From the NCBI RefSeq assembly GCF_018598185.1, contig NZ_JAHESC010000038.1:1-64000 (forward strand): 64,000 bases of DNA. Reading direction: 5' to 3'. The position numbers and the translations under genes are program-made. The notes under the pieces were generated by a model. It worked only from the letters and a program-made list of their open reading frames with translations. It searched no databases and was not told where the DNA came from. The stretch's first letter is position 1, and each line of letters begins with the position of its first letter. This stretch comes from Dawidia soli (GTDB lineage Bacteria > Bacteroidota > Bacteroidia > Cytophagales > Cyclobacteriaceae). This document shows, one piece after another, positions 41,262-50,784 of this stretch.

Positions 41262-41706
41262 ACCTTTTTTTCTTCTATTATGTTAAAAAATTTATTGAAC
41301 CGGGCGATATAGCCCGGCCGTGGAAAATTACAAAAACTACGCCACGCCGTGCAACCCCTGGCACAGCACTACCAGGTGAGGACAAAGCACTACGGGTTGC
41401 TGATTTTCGGAATCATTTATTTTCGTTACACCATCTTTTTCAATAGTACATGTCGACACGATCCGCGCGATAGATTTCCGACTTGTTTACTGGGGGAATT
41501 GTTACCACACTCATGCACAACAACTTGTAACGTATACGCCACACTTGTTTTTATATAGACGATTACAGGTAGTGGTTTATCCGGAGCGACTGCCGGAAAG
41601 TAGACGGTATAAATGCGCGCTTAAACGATTTTCTATGGAGAAAACGCTACAAAAAAGTACACCCGGGTTGGCCCGGGTGCATATTGATAAAAATATAAAA
41701 ATATTT
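41262..41706. other. Intergenic region with a leader hairpin and a terminator
   Basis: No gene is supported. Near the left edge CCGGGC-GATATA-GCCCGG (41300-41317) forms a perfect hairpin in the leader of the leftward 40254-41261 gene; on that strand it is followed by TTCAATAAATTTTTT, so it could attenuate. Near the right edge lies the terminator of the GH36 operon (41651-41679). The middle, 41318-41650, shows nothing recognisable and is AT-rich. Confidence 0.55.
41651..41679 (-). terminator. Rho-independent terminator of the polysaccharide utilisation operon
   Basis: On the minus strand CACCCGGG (41679-41672), loop CCAA, CCCGGGTG (41667-41660) is followed by TAC and six T residues. It lies 28 nt after the GH36 stop and closes the SusCD-GH95-GH36 operon. 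Confidence 0.9.
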
Positions 41707-43905
41707 TTACGGGGTTACCTTCGAAAGTTGCAACACAACGCTGGTCCTGGATGTCGAAAGCTGTGGATTGATGCCCACTTTCATCAGGAAGTCGCCGGAA
41801 TATACAGCATCGCTCCGCAACGGCGAACTGGTGCCGGGCAACAGGTTGATCTCCCGGACGGTGTACCGGGCAGCTGGGTCCAATCCCTTGAGCTTCACCG
41901 GATATGGTGTACCCTCGCCATAGCGATTGTTGACCAAGTAGTTGAACATCACACCCGTGGCGCGCGCAGGGTCTACATATACCAGCGACGCAAAGCTGCC
42001 CTGGCGTGGGTCTGCCAGGCGGTACTGATCACCTTGCCAGATGACCTGCTTCACGTCGTTGTAATGACGCAATGCCTGCTGACAAAAGGCCAGCTCCTGC
42101 GCTTCCAGCTCGTCCACCACAATATCGAACCCGAGCTTTCCCATCATGGCGACATCGACCTTGAACTTCAGTGGTTGTTTGCCCCATGCCGTCACGTGGT
42201 TGGACGTGGCCAGGGCCGGGTAAAAGTAGGAATACTCCCACTGCATAAAGATCCGCTCCAGCGGGTCGGTGTTATCGCTCGGCCAGAACTCGGTGAAGTA
42301 CTGTAGCGCGGCATAGTCTACGCGGCCTCCTCCGCCGGAGCACAACATCATTGGCACCTTCGGATATTTCTGCCGGATCTTCGCCAATACGTTGTATAAT
42401 CCGCGTACGTACTCGATGTACAGGTGCGACTGGTTCCTGAGGTGTGCCGAATAGGCGTTGTATACCACGGCGTTACAGTCCCACTTGATATAGGCGAGCG
42501 ACGGATTTTCGGTGAACAGCTTGTCGACCACCTGGAAAACGAATTGCTGCACGGCGGGGTTGCTGAGGTCGAGCACCAGCTGGTTGCGGAAGTAATGTTC
42601 CTCGCGCGCGGGTTGGCGAATGACCCAATCGGGGTGCTTCTCGTAAAGCTCGCTTTTGGGGTTCACCATTTCCGGCTCGATCCAGATCCCGAACTTCACG
42701 TCGTTGTTGGCAGCTTCCTTGACCAGGGAGCTGACGCCGTTGGGCAGCTTCGTGCGGTTGACTTCCCAGTCGCCCAGCCCGGCTGTGTCGCCGTTGCGGG
42801 GATATTTATTGGCGAACCAGCCGTCGTCCAGCAGGAAGAGGTCTACGCCCAAACGCTTGGTGTCTTTCAGCAAGCCGAACAGTTTCTGTTCGTTGAAGTC
42901 GAAATAGGTGGCCTCCCAGTTGTTGAGCAACGTGAGGCGCGTGCCGTGGCCGTCCAGCAGCTTGTAGTTCCGGGCCCAAGTATGCAGCTTGCGGCTGGCC
43001 TCGCCTTTACCGTGGTGCGACAGCAAAAAGACAAACGCGGGCGTGGCAAAGGTCTCTTTGGGCTTAAGCGTATAGGCCGAGGCGAAGTTGTTCATGCCGG
43101 CCACGATGCGCAGGTTGTCCTGGTAATCCAGCTCGAGGTCGATGCGGAAGTTACCGCTCCACTCCATCGCGCCATACAGTACGGTACCCTCGTCTTCGGT
43201 CGCCGGTTTGCCCGGAGATACCATAAACACCGACGGCTGGAACAGGTTGGCGCGGGTGCCGAGCTTGGAGTCCAGCGTTTTGATGCCGTGCGTGATGCGC
43301 GAGGTCTCCGGCTGCATCTCCTTGGCCCAGTCGCCATGGTACTGCGTCAGCCAGAACTCCGGCGCCTTCAGGTGCAGGTTCGCCGAGGCGAACTTGTTCA
43401 GCACCACCGGACCTTTCTCCTGGTGGCTGATCTCGCTCCATTGCTCGATGACGTCTTCCTGGCTGTATACTTTGTAAAACAGTTTTACCGTAAACGGATA
43501 TACCGGGTCCTGCAACGTGACCGTGTACAGCGCCACCTGGGGTGTTACCTCCTGCCGGGTGTGCGTGATGTAGCGCAGGTCGAGCGACGTGTTGCCGTCG
43601 GCGTGGACGACCGTGATGGCCGGCTCGGCCAGGTTACGCGATCCCGCGGGCGTATAGGCCGAGGCCAATACGCCGGAATAATCGTCGGTCTGGCGGTAGG
43701 CCTGCGGCACCTGCGCATAGCTCCCCGCGTCGGCCAGCTTCTCGCCGTAGTAGACGATCCGGAGGTTTTTCTTGTCGTCGGCCTGCAACACCAGCGCGGT
43801 GCTGCGGGTCTCGAGCGGAATCGTGGTCTGGGCATACCCCAGCGTGCTCCCCAGGGCGGCCATGAGCCAGGCTGCCAGGGTCTTACGTGTACAGGTTGTT
43901 ATCAT
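41707..43905 (-). CDS. GH36 alpha-galactosidase
   Basis: A 732-residue exported glycoside hydrolase of family 36 (alpha-galactosidase, melibiase). The signal peptide is about residues 1-25 (AAWLMAALGSTLGYA). After an N-terminal beta-sandwich, the TIM barrel begins at WEATYFDFNE. The catalytic nucleophile is Asp476 in AYIKWDCN, and the acid/base aspartate lies in WPSDNTDP (543-546). GIWIEPEMVNP is another family mark. Full length for the family. It is the last gene of the locus, 33 nt after GH95. It would remove terminal alpha-D-galactose, so the target glycan carries that residue. Confidence 0.92.
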   Translation of the reverse strand: MITTCTRKTLAAWLMAALGSTLGYAQTTIPLETRSTALVLQADDKKNLRIVYYGEKLADAGSYAQVPQAYRQTDDYSGVLASAYTPAGSRNLAEPAITVVHADGNTSLDLRYITHTRQEVTPQVALYTVTLQDPVYPFTVKLFYKVYSQEDVIEQWSEISHQEKGPVVLNKFASANLHLKAPEFWLTQYHGDWAKEMQPETSRITHGIKTLDSKLGTRANLFQPSVFMVSPGKPATEDEGTVLYGAMEWSGNFRIDLELDYQDNLRIVAGMNNFASAYTLKPKETFATPAFVFLLSHHGKGEASRKLHTWARNYKLLDGHGTRLTLLNNWEATYFDFNEQKLFGLLKDTKRLGVDLFLLDDGWFANKYPRNGDTAGLGDWEVNRTKLPNGVSSLVKEAANNDVKFGIWIEPEMVNPKSELYEKHPDWVIRQPAREEHYFRNQLVLDLSNPAVQQFVFQVVDKLFTENPSLAYIKWDCNAVVYNAYSAHLRNQSHLYIEYVRGLYNVLAKIRQKYPKVPMMLCSGGGGRVDYAALQYFTEFWPSDNTDPLERIFMQWEYSYFYPALATSNHVTAWGKQPLKFKVDVAMMGKLGFDIVVDELEAQELAFCQQALRHYNDVKQVIWQGDQYRLADPRQGSFASLVYVDPARATGVMFNYLVNNRYGEGTPYPVKLKGLDPAARYTVREINLLPGTSSPLRSDAVYSGDFLMKVGINPQLSTSRTSVVLQLSKVTP

Positions 43906-43938
43906 GCAAAAGAAATTATAAAAAAATCCCGGGGGCGG

Positions 43939-46278
43939 TCAGCGCTTTTTTACAGGCACCTCGCCGAGCACACCGTTCACCCGCGCGCGGGTCGTGCCGC
44001 CAGTGGGTGAGCTGATGGTATAAGACGTTACCAGGCCATCCTTCCACGCGATATCGACGGTATAATTACCGCGTGCCTTCAGGCCTTTGACCGTGCCGCC
44101 CGGCTTCCATACATCGGGCAGCGCCGGCAGCAGGTCGATAAAGCCATCGTGGCTTTGGATCAACATCTCGGCGATGCCCGCCGTGGCGCCGAAGTTACCA
44201 TCGATCTGGAACGGCGGTCCGGCCGACAGCAGGTTGGGATATACGCCCCCACCCGCGCCGTAGTTGATGTGGGTTTGTACCGTCGGCTTGAGGATCTCGG
44301 ACAATAATTTATATGAACGGTTGCCGTCTTGTAAGCGGGCCCAGAACAACAGCTTATAGGCAATGGTCCAGCTCGGTCCGTCGTCGCCGCGTACTTCCAG
44401 CGTTTTACGAGCGGCAGTGGCCAGCGCCGGCGTGGCGGTAGGCGTGATGAGCGACGCGGGATACAATCCGTACAGATGCGATATGTGCCGGTGCTGAAGA
44501 TCGGTTTCTTTATACTCCTGCAACCACTCCATGATACGGCCGTCCGAGCTTACACGCCCCGCGGGCGGCACCTTGGCCAGTTTCTCTTCCAGCTGCCGGC
44601 GGAAGTCCGCGTCGACGTTGAGCGTCTTCGCCGCCGCGATCACGTTGGTGAACAGCTCACGCACGATCTGGTTGTCGATCGTCGGCCCCATGCAGATGCT
44701 GGCATGTTTACCGTTGGGCAGGTAGAAGGTATTTTCCGGCGAGACCGACGGCGCCGTCACCAGCCACCCCGTGGCAGGGTCCTGCATCAGTACGCTGCTA
44801 TAGAACTGGGCGGATCCTTTCAGGATCGGATAAATGCTTTGGAGGTATTGGCGGTCGCCCGTAAAGTCATAGTGCTGCCACAGGTTGTTACACAACCATC
44901 CCGAGCCGGCATTGGCCGCGCCCCACGAGGCGCTTTCGCCCGGCTCGGTAAAGCCCCATACATTGGTGATGACGTGCGCCACCCAGCCTTCCGCCTGGTA
45001 GTACGCCTGGGCTGTACGTTGGCCGGGTTCCACCAGGCCGCGCACCAGCTCCGCCAGCGGCAGGTTCAGCTCCGACAAGTTTACCACCTCTACCGGCCAG
45101 TGGTTCATCTGCACGTTCACATCCAGGTGATAGTCGCCGTTCCAGGGCGTGCGGATCTCTTTGGCCCAGAGGCCCTGCAGGTTGGGCGGCAGCAGCCCCA
45201 CGCGCGTGCTGCAGATCGTGAGATACCGGCCGAACTGGAAGAACAGCACCGGCAACCCGTTGTCGGACGTGCGGTCTTTCAGGAACTTCTCCAGCCGCAC
45301 GTCGGTCGTCTCCGTGCGCTGCGGACCGTCGAGCGCCAACGTAACGCGGTTATAGAGCTTCTGGTAGGCGGCGATGTGGTTTTTCTTTTGCTGCGCGTAC
45401 GGGCGCTTGACGGCCGTTTCCAACTGTTGCTGTACTCGCCATTCAAATCCTGCGGCGTCGCGGAAATCCGTGCCCGCGGAGATGAACAGCGTGATCTCCG
45501 AAGCCCCCTCGATGCTGAGGTCGTGGCCTGCGGTGCGTTGCTTCCCTCCTTTCGCGACGGCTTTTACCAGGGCTTTATAACGCATGCCTTTACCATCTGT
45601 GCCGTTGTCCAGCTGGCCGGTCATCTGCAACGTGGTGGCGTCCAGGGCCGTCGTGGCAGACCGCTCGGCACGGTTCAGACCGACGGTACACGAGAGCTGC
45701 CCGGGCTTGCTGGCCGTTAGACGGACAATGGCGACGTCGTCGCCAAAGCTCGTAAAGTATTCGCGGGTATAGGTCACACCGTGGAGCTGGAACGTGCTGG
45801 TGGCCACGGCGTCTTGCAGGGACAACTGGCGGGTGTAGGCCGTGGGTTGGACCTCGCCACCCGCCGCGTTGCCGTACCGAAACTTCAACACGAGATCACC
45901 CAACGTTTGGAAACATCCAAAGGGCTCGGCACCGGAACCTTTGCCGGTACACACAAAGTCGCTGTTGACCAGGGCCTGCGCCTCGTCGTTGCGCCCTTCG
46001 AGGATCAGCCGACGAATGTCGGGCAGCTTTTTATGCGCCTGGTAGTTGTTCGCGTCCTGCGGCGCACCCGACCATAACGTAATATCGTTGAGGACGATCT
46101 TCTCCTCGGCCACGCCCCCGTCGGGGGTCATGCCCAGCCGACCATTGCCCAGCGGCAGGGTCTCCTCCCACTGGCGCGCGGGTTTGTCAAACCACAGGCG
46201 CAGCGGCGCCTGCTGGCCGAAGGCCGTTACGTGGAACGCCAGCACCACAAAGGCCGGCACAAAAAAACGCAGGAACAT
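43939..46278 (-). CDS. GH95 alpha-L-fucosidase or alpha-L-galactosidase
   Basis: A 779-residue exported inverting hydrolase. I took the ATG at 46278 (signal peptide MFLRFFVPAFVVLAFHVTAFG); earlier in-frame starts add a charged leader. The N-terminal domain opens PLRLWFDKPARQWEETLPLGNGRLG (in pieces), typical of GH95. The (alpha/alpha)6 barrel has DVNVQMNHWPVE (the asparagine pair that activates water), PSVSPENTF (the general acid glutamate) and QIDGNFGATAGIAEML (the aspartate). Family members cleave alpha-1,2-L-fucose or alpha-L-galactose. With an L-fuconate dehydratase in the locus, either sugar fits, since that enzyme group also accepts L-galactonate. Confidence 0.92.
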   Translation of the reverse strand: MFLRFFVPAFVVLAFHVTAFGQQAPLRLWFDKPARQWEETLPLGNGRLGMTPDGGVAEEKIVLNDITLWSGAPQDANNYQAHKKLPDIRRLILEGRNDEAQALVNSDFVCTGKGSGAEPFGCFQTLGDLVLKFRYGNAAGGEVQPTAYTRQLSLQDAVATSTFQLHGVTYTREYFTSFGDDVAIVRLTASKPGQLSCTVGLNRAERSATTALDATTLQMTGQLDNGTDGKGMRYKALVKAVAKGGKQRTAGHDLSIEGASEITLFISAGTDFRDAAGFEWRVQQQLETAVKRPYAQQKKNHIAAYQKLYNRVTLALDGPQRTETTDVRLEKFLKDRTSDNGLPVLFFQFGRYLTICSTRVGLLPPNLQGLWAKEIRTPWNGDYHLDVNVQMNHWPVEVVNLSELNLPLAELVRGLVEPGQRTAQAYYQAEGWVAHVITNVWGFTEPGESASWGAANAGSGWLCNNLWQHYDFTGDRQYLQSIYPILKGSAQFYSSVLMQDPATGWLVTAPSVSPENTFYLPNGKHASICMGPTIDNQIVRELFTNVIAAAKTLNVDADFRRQLEEKLAKVPPAGRVSSDGRIMEWLQEYKETDLQHRHISHLYGLYPASLITPTATPALATAARKTLEVRGDDGPSWTIAYKLLFWARLQDGNRSYKLLSEILKPTVQTHINYGAGGGVYPNLLSAGPPFQIDGNFGATAGIAEMLIQSHDGFIDLLPALPDVWKPGGTVKGLKARGNYTVDIAWKDGLVTSYTISSPTGGTTRARVNGVLGEVPVKKR

Positions 46279-46392
46279 GGACGGATCAGATTGTTTTGTA
46301 TGGATAATAGGCGTTCGGAATTTATTTCTACTCTTTTTCATCATGCAAATGTTTGCGGAAATACGGAACATACAGAAGGACAATGGCTTACG

Positions 46393-47595
46393 TTATTTTC
46401 GCCAGAACGTGAGCTCACTCATGTTGCTATAGTACGTATCGTTGGTCGTTACATGGAGGACGCGGATGCGGATGTAGCGTACCGGAGGGGCTCCTTCCAG
46501 CAGGTCGACCTTGAAAGGTGCCTTGCCATCGTCGCTTCGCGTCACGTCTTGCAGCAAGGTCCACCCTTTGGCTAGTGCTTCATCCTTCCACCCCGGATCG
46601 TTCCCCGGCAGCGTCGTTTCAGCACCGGTCAGATCATCGATACCCCACACTTCGAAACGGTCGGGGTTATTACAGCAATCACGACCGGTCTCCTCCAGCT
46701 GCGCGATGTTCTCAACAACCTGCCCGAGGTCAAAGGTGAAGTGATGCGGAATGGCCGTATTGCCGTCGCTGTGGTAAATGTTGGGATACCCCTGCGGCCC
46801 CACGCTGCCATCCCACAGCTTGCTCACACGCGTGTCGCTCTGGTAAACATTCACATCGTTCGGCAACTGTACTTCTGCGAACAACGCCTTGTTCAGCGGC
46901 GTCAGAATGGGCGGAAAGGTGTCGTAACGCGCCACGAAGAAGGTGTCGATGGCATGGCGCTCGGGGATGTACGACGACCGGTAGCGCACCAGGCTGCCGG
47001 CCTGATAGTCGTCCAGCGTGACGGACAGCGCCTCGCCTTCCAACGGTTTCTCGACGCGCTCGCCGGCCAGGTTCGTGTACTCGATGGTCGTGGCGATGTG
47101 AATGGTATCGCCCGGTACGAAGTGCAGCGTCGGCATGTTGTTCCCGTCCAGCGTGTAGGGCTCGCTGTCGGGCCGGCGGTTAAAGAGGCTGGCTTCGTAG
47201 AGCGGCCCGTAGGCACGGGCATTCTTTATCTCCAGCGGCACCGACCGGTTGCCCTTGGCGTCGTAGGCATGCACGGTAAAGCTATAGACATATTCCTGCA
47301 GCCCCGGGATGATCACCGCCAGGGTGTCGGCCGGATCGTGCGTGCTGGCTTCCACCGCCAGCGAGTCGCGGTGGTTGTTCCAGTAGATCATATACCGGGT
47401 GATGCTCGGATCGGGGCTCGGTTGCCACGCCAGCGCCACACGCTGATTGCCGGGATAATAAAAGACATGGATCGGTACCCCGGGGTACACGATCTCGCCG
47501 TCGCGCAGGAAGGTCTCGAAGTCGGTGTCGAGCGACTCGCACGCGACCAGGGCGGCGACGAACAGGGCGATGATAAGGTTTATGCGTATCGTCAT
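46393..47595 (-). CDS. Surface lipoprotein, DUF4998 plus F5/8C-like (DUF5000) domains
   Basis: A 400-residue lipoprotein with lipobox Cys19 (LIIALFVAALVAC). The first half, EIVYPGVPIHVFYYPGNQRVALAWQPSPDP, is the DUF4998 (fibronectin-like) region. The second half, about 245-400, starts VSKLWDGSVG, contains HFTFDLGQVVENIAQL and ends VRYIRIRVLHVTTNDTYYSNMSELTFW, a galactose-binding-like discoidin sandwich. Such proteins follow susD in many loci and are thought to bind glycan at the surface (SGBP). The gap to the upstream DUF4959 gene is 27 nt. Confidence 0.85.
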   Translation of the reverse strand: MTIRINLIIALFVAALVACESLDTDFETFLRDGEIVYPGVPIHVFYYPGNQRVALAWQPSPDPSITRYMIYWNNHRDSLAVEASTHDPADTLAVIIPGLQEYVYSFTVHAYDAKGNRSVPLEIKNARAYGPLYEASLFNRRPDSEPYTLDGNNMPTLHFVPGDTIHIATTIEYTNLAGERVEKPLEGEALSVTLDDYQAGSLVRYRSSYIPERHAIDTFFVARYDTFPPILTPLNKALFAEVQLPNDVNVYQSDTRVSKLWDGSVGPQGYPNIYHSDGNTAIPHHFTFDLGQVVENIAQLEETGRDCCNNPDRFEVWGIDDLTGAETTLPGNDPGWKDEALAKGWTLLQDVTRSDDGKAPFKVDLLEGAPPVRYIRIRVLHVTTNDTYYSNMSELTFWRK

Positions 47596-47622
47596 GATAG
47601 TATCGTTATCCAGGTTCAGGCA

Positions 47623-48849
47623 TTATTCGGGTTTACCGTAGAACGTGAGCTCCATGGCATGGGCAAAGTCACCGTTGGACCACGTGTCGGACACGGAGAA
47701 ACGTATGAACTTCACGGCCGGGCTGTTGATCGGCACATCGAAGTTGATCCCCGCCAGCACAAAGGCGGCATCCTGCACGTTGGTCGCGCCGGGCGGCAAG
47801 CCCGACGGCGGATCGGGAAAGCGATAGCTGCCCAGGTTCACCCAGTCACCCACAACGGTGCCGGCGGGCGAATACCGCGGTAGTTCGGCGTCTTGCGGCG
47901 AATCGACGGACGACCCCCAGATCGAGAACCGACGCGGATTACCGTGGCTGTACGTAAACTCCGCCGTACGCTCGTAGAGCACAAACCGGCTCAGCTGGAA
48001 CGTACCGCCCAGGCCAAAGGTGCAGATGATGGGGAGCGGACCGCCGGGCGCCGTGTGCCAGCCTTGCGAGTAGGCATCCACTTTGTTATCCCACAGATAC
48101 CGCAGCTCCCAGCCATACGCGATCTCGCCGTCACTGGGCAACTGGTACACAAAGAAATTCTGTTTGTTCAGCACTTGCTCGAACAGCGGCGTAAGGTCCT
48201 GCCGCAGCGTATCCGATATGTTGCCAAACTCGTCGGTGACATAGATGCCGAACGAGCGGGGTATGTCGCGATAGCCGCGTACAGCATGCCGGATCGTATC
48301 ATCGTCGGTATAGTGCTGGTCCACGATCTCCTGCTGCCGTGTGACCGAGTCGTACGTCACCACCACCACACCGACGGTCTCCTCCAGCGGGTTCAGGGCG
48401 CGGATGCTCAGTCCGCCGAAGTCGGGTGTGACGTCGAGCGTCGGCCGCACCATCAGGTACGGCGGCGTATCGGGGTGTACTTTCACCACGACAGGATCGG
48501 ACTTGACGTTGGCCCGGGTGACGGCGTATAATGTCACGTCGTAGTCCTGACTTTTGGCAAAGCCGCGCACGGTGATGGTGTCGGAGTAGTAGCTCGACTT
48601 GGTCTGCCGCGTTTTGACATCGTTGATGGCATACTCGGCCTGTACATACAACAGGTTTTCAGAGTTCGGCAGGGTGTACGTGATGTGCGCGCCGCCGTTG
48701 AAGTTGTGCACTTCGATGTTCGAGACGGGCAGCGGCTTTGACGTATCCTCCGACACCGGGTCTACGTACCGGCCGCCCTCTTCGCAGGCGGTCAGCGCCA
48801 GCACGAACAAAGCCGCCCGATAGAATATAGCGATAGTATTCCGTTTCAT
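47623..48849 (-). CDS. Surface lipoprotein, DUF4959-DUF5126-DUF5000 type
   Basis: A 408-residue lipoprotein. I took the ATG at 48849 (MKRNTIAIFYRAALFVLALTAC), lipobox Cys22; the longer frame begins inside susD. The DUF4959 region is PLPVSNIEVHNFNGGAHITYTLP, the DUF5126-like middle PDFGGLSIRALNPLEETVGVVV, and a DUF5000/discoidin-like end from YLWDNKVDAYSQGWHT through FIRFSVSDTWSNGDFAHAMELTFYG. This is the usual third gene after susC and susD and probably a glycan-binding partner of the SusCD complex. It is 11 nt downstream of susD. Confidence 0.87.
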   Translation of the reverse strand: MKRNTIAIFYRAALFVLALTACEEGGRYVDPVSEDTSKPLPVSNIEVHNFNGGAHITYTLPNSENLLYVQAEYAINDVKTRQTKSSYYSDTITVRGFAKSQDYDVTLYAVTRANVKSDPVVVKVHPDTPPYLMVRPTLDVTPDFGGLSIRALNPLEETVGVVVVTYDSVTRQQEIVDQHYTDDDTIRHAVRGYRDIPRSFGIYVTDEFGNISDTLRQDLTPLFEQVLNKQNFFVYQLPSDGEIAYGWELRYLWDNKVDAYSQGWHTAPGGPLPIICTFGLGGTFQLSRFVLYERTAEFTYSHGNPRRFSIWGSSVDSPQDAELPRYSPAGTVVGDWVNLGSYRFPDPPSGLPPGATNVQDAAFVLAGINFDVPINSPAVKFIRFSVSDTWSNGDFAHAMELTFYGKPE

Positions 48850-48860
48850 AAGCTGTAAGG

Positions 48861-50771
48861 TTACCAGTAAGGATTTTGAACCAGGTTGGGATTCACCACG
48901 AGGGCATTTTGTTTGAGGGGCCACAGGTAGTCGCGCTGACTGAACACCGGCACCAGCACCGTGGTCGGCTGATAATACCGCGCGGGTTCCGTTTCATATA
49001 CGCTCCACCCCTGCATGGGGCGGCTCAGCACCTGCTGCAGCTCCTTCCACCGCCGCAGATCCCACCCGCTTTGTGCCTCGAAACAAAGCTCGATGCGACG
49101 CTCCTGGTGTATGATCTGACGCAGACCGGCCTGGTTCAGGTATTTATTGGGAGTATTGGAATAGGTCGACCACGCGGCCTGCACCGTGGGCAGACCCGCC
49201 CGCAGGCGCACGGCGTTGATATAGGTATATACTTCTTCGCTGGGACCGTTCAGCTCGTTCAGCGCCTCTGCGTACAGCAGGTATAATCCGGCCAGGCGCA
49301 TCATCGGCAGGCGGAAGTGTACCGGCTGAAAACCGTTGTCGTATACCGACAGGTAATGCGCGAGCTTTTTCGGCCAGTACCCCGTGATGTTGATGGTATT
49401 GCGGTCTTTCGGGCCGGCAAGTCCGGAGGTACCGCGGGCCTGCACGTAGTATGCTTTGTCGGGATCCAGCTGGCCGTTGCCATACCAGATGCCGCCGTCA
49501 AACGCCAGGTTGGCATAAAAGCGCGGCTCGCGGCCGAAGTGGCCCCGGATCGTCTGGTAACCCGCCTGTACATAGTAACGGGTATCGGCCGTGCCCGTCT
49601 GGATCTGAAAGCGATTGGTATAGTCCCACGACACATCTTCGGTGATCGGCACACCGTGCTCGGTATAAAAGAGATCCGCCGTGGAGATCGGCACGGCAAA
49701 TGTCGACGGGTTGGAGAAGATGTTCACCGCAGACTCTTTGGTCATGCGGGGTGTGGCATATCCCTGGTAGCCGAACTCGGGGTTGAGCGCCCAGATCAGC
49801 TCGGCGTTCAGGTCCCAGCGCTCGGTAACGGCATTTTGAATGGTCAGCACCTGGCGCAAGCTCTCGGGCAGGTTCGAAATGGTGGCAGGCTGGATAAACG
49901 TATACAACCGCAGGCCCTCCGCCTCGCAGGCCTGGATCGCCTCGCGGCAGGCGTCTGCCGCACGGGCCCATTTGCCCGCATCGTATGCTTGCGGGAACAA
50001 TACCGTGCCGTCTTTATCCCGGTAGTCGGCATAGTCGGGGTTGCCGTTGAACAACGGACTGGCTGCGGCGACCAATACCTCGGCCTTCAGCGACAGGGCG
50101 ATGAGACGTGTGGCACGACCCAACTCGCGCGCCTGGTTGGTGATGGTCACAGGCAGGTCGGCCGCAGCCTCGTCCAACAAACGCACCACGTAATTAAAAC
50201 CGGAATCGAGCGGCGCGCGCTTCACACGCACCTCGTCAATGCTGGCCGAGATCGGCAGGTTCTTATCGACAATGGGCACGGGTCCATACTTGCGCAGGAG
50301 CTCGTAGTGGTAGTAGGCTTTCAGGAACTTCACTTCGGCGATCCACCGTGTTTTTTCTGCGGCCGTGAGATCGACCGGCTCGTCGATGTTCTCCAGCAGG
50401 GTATTGCAAATGCGGATCGAGCGGAACTGGCTGTAGTTTCCGTTGTCGCCGTCCCAGCTGTTCAGCGCCGGCGACCCTGCATTCTGCAAACCGCGGATCA
50501 GGTTAAACCCGACCTCGTTGATGGGCCGCTGTGACAGGTTGTTGGGGTAGATGATTTCAGACGACAGCGTAAAGCCCGCGTTGGTGACGGCATCGGCACC
50601 GCGTTGCAGGTAGGCATAGCACGAGAAAAGATAGTTCTCGGCTTCGTTCCGGTTTCGAAACGCGTATTCGAGCGTGCCGACGTTCTGCGGCGTGACGTCG
50701 AGGTAGTCGGAGCACGACACGCCCAGCAGCATGGCCGCGAGCGTATAAAGAAAGACGGATAATCGTTTCAT
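48861..50771 (-). CDS. SusD/RagB family outer-membrane lipoprotein (fucose/galactose locus)
   Basis: A 636-residue surface lipoprotein that captures glycan and closes SusC. Lipobox Cys20 (LAAMLLGVSC), then the standard SDYLDVTPQNVGTLEYAFRNRNEAENYLFSCYAYLQ. TPR-like helices include WIAEVKFLKAYYHYELLRKYGPVPIVD, and the C-terminal part LPMMRLAGLYLLYAEALNELNGPSEEVYTYINAVRLRAGL and HQERRIELCFEAQSGWDLRRWKEL is typical (quoted in pieces). Length is at the upper end of the family. It starts 14 nt after the susC stop. Confidence 0.95.
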   Translation of the reverse strand: MKRLSVFLYTLAAMLLGVSCSDYLDVTPQNVGTLEYAFRNRNEAENYLFSCYAYLQRGADAVTNAGFTLSSEIIYPNNLSQRPINEVGFNLIRGLQNAGSPALNSWDGDNGNYSQFRSIRICNTLLENIDEPVDLTAAEKTRWIAEVKFLKAYYHYELLRKYGPVPIVDKNLPISASIDEVRVKRAPLDSGFNYVVRLLDEAAADLPVTITNQARELGRATRLIALSLKAEVLVAAASPLFNGNPDYADYRDKDGTVLFPQAYDAGKWARAADACREAIQACEAEGLRLYTFIQPATISNLPESLRQVLTIQNAVTERWDLNAELIWALNPEFGYQGYATPRMTKESAVNIFSNPSTFAVPISTADLFYTEHGVPITEDVSWDYTNRFQIQTGTADTRYYVQAGYQTIRGHFGREPRFYANLAFDGGIWYGNGQLDPDKAYYVQARGTSGLAGPKDRNTINITGYWPKKLAHYLSVYDNGFQPVHFRLPMMRLAGLYLLYAEALNELNGPSEEVYTYINAVRLRAGLPTVQAAWSTYSNTPNKYLNQAGLRQIIHQERRIELCFEAQSGWDLRRWKELQQVLSRPMQGWSVYETEPARYYQPTTVLVPVFSQRDYLWPLKQNALVVNPNLVQNPYW

Positions 50772-50784
50772 AGAGATGATGCGA

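Noticed and set aside
42424-44010. A 528-codon plus-strand frame opposite GH36
   Set aside because: Antisense shadow; GH36 on the minus strand has all catalytic motifs.
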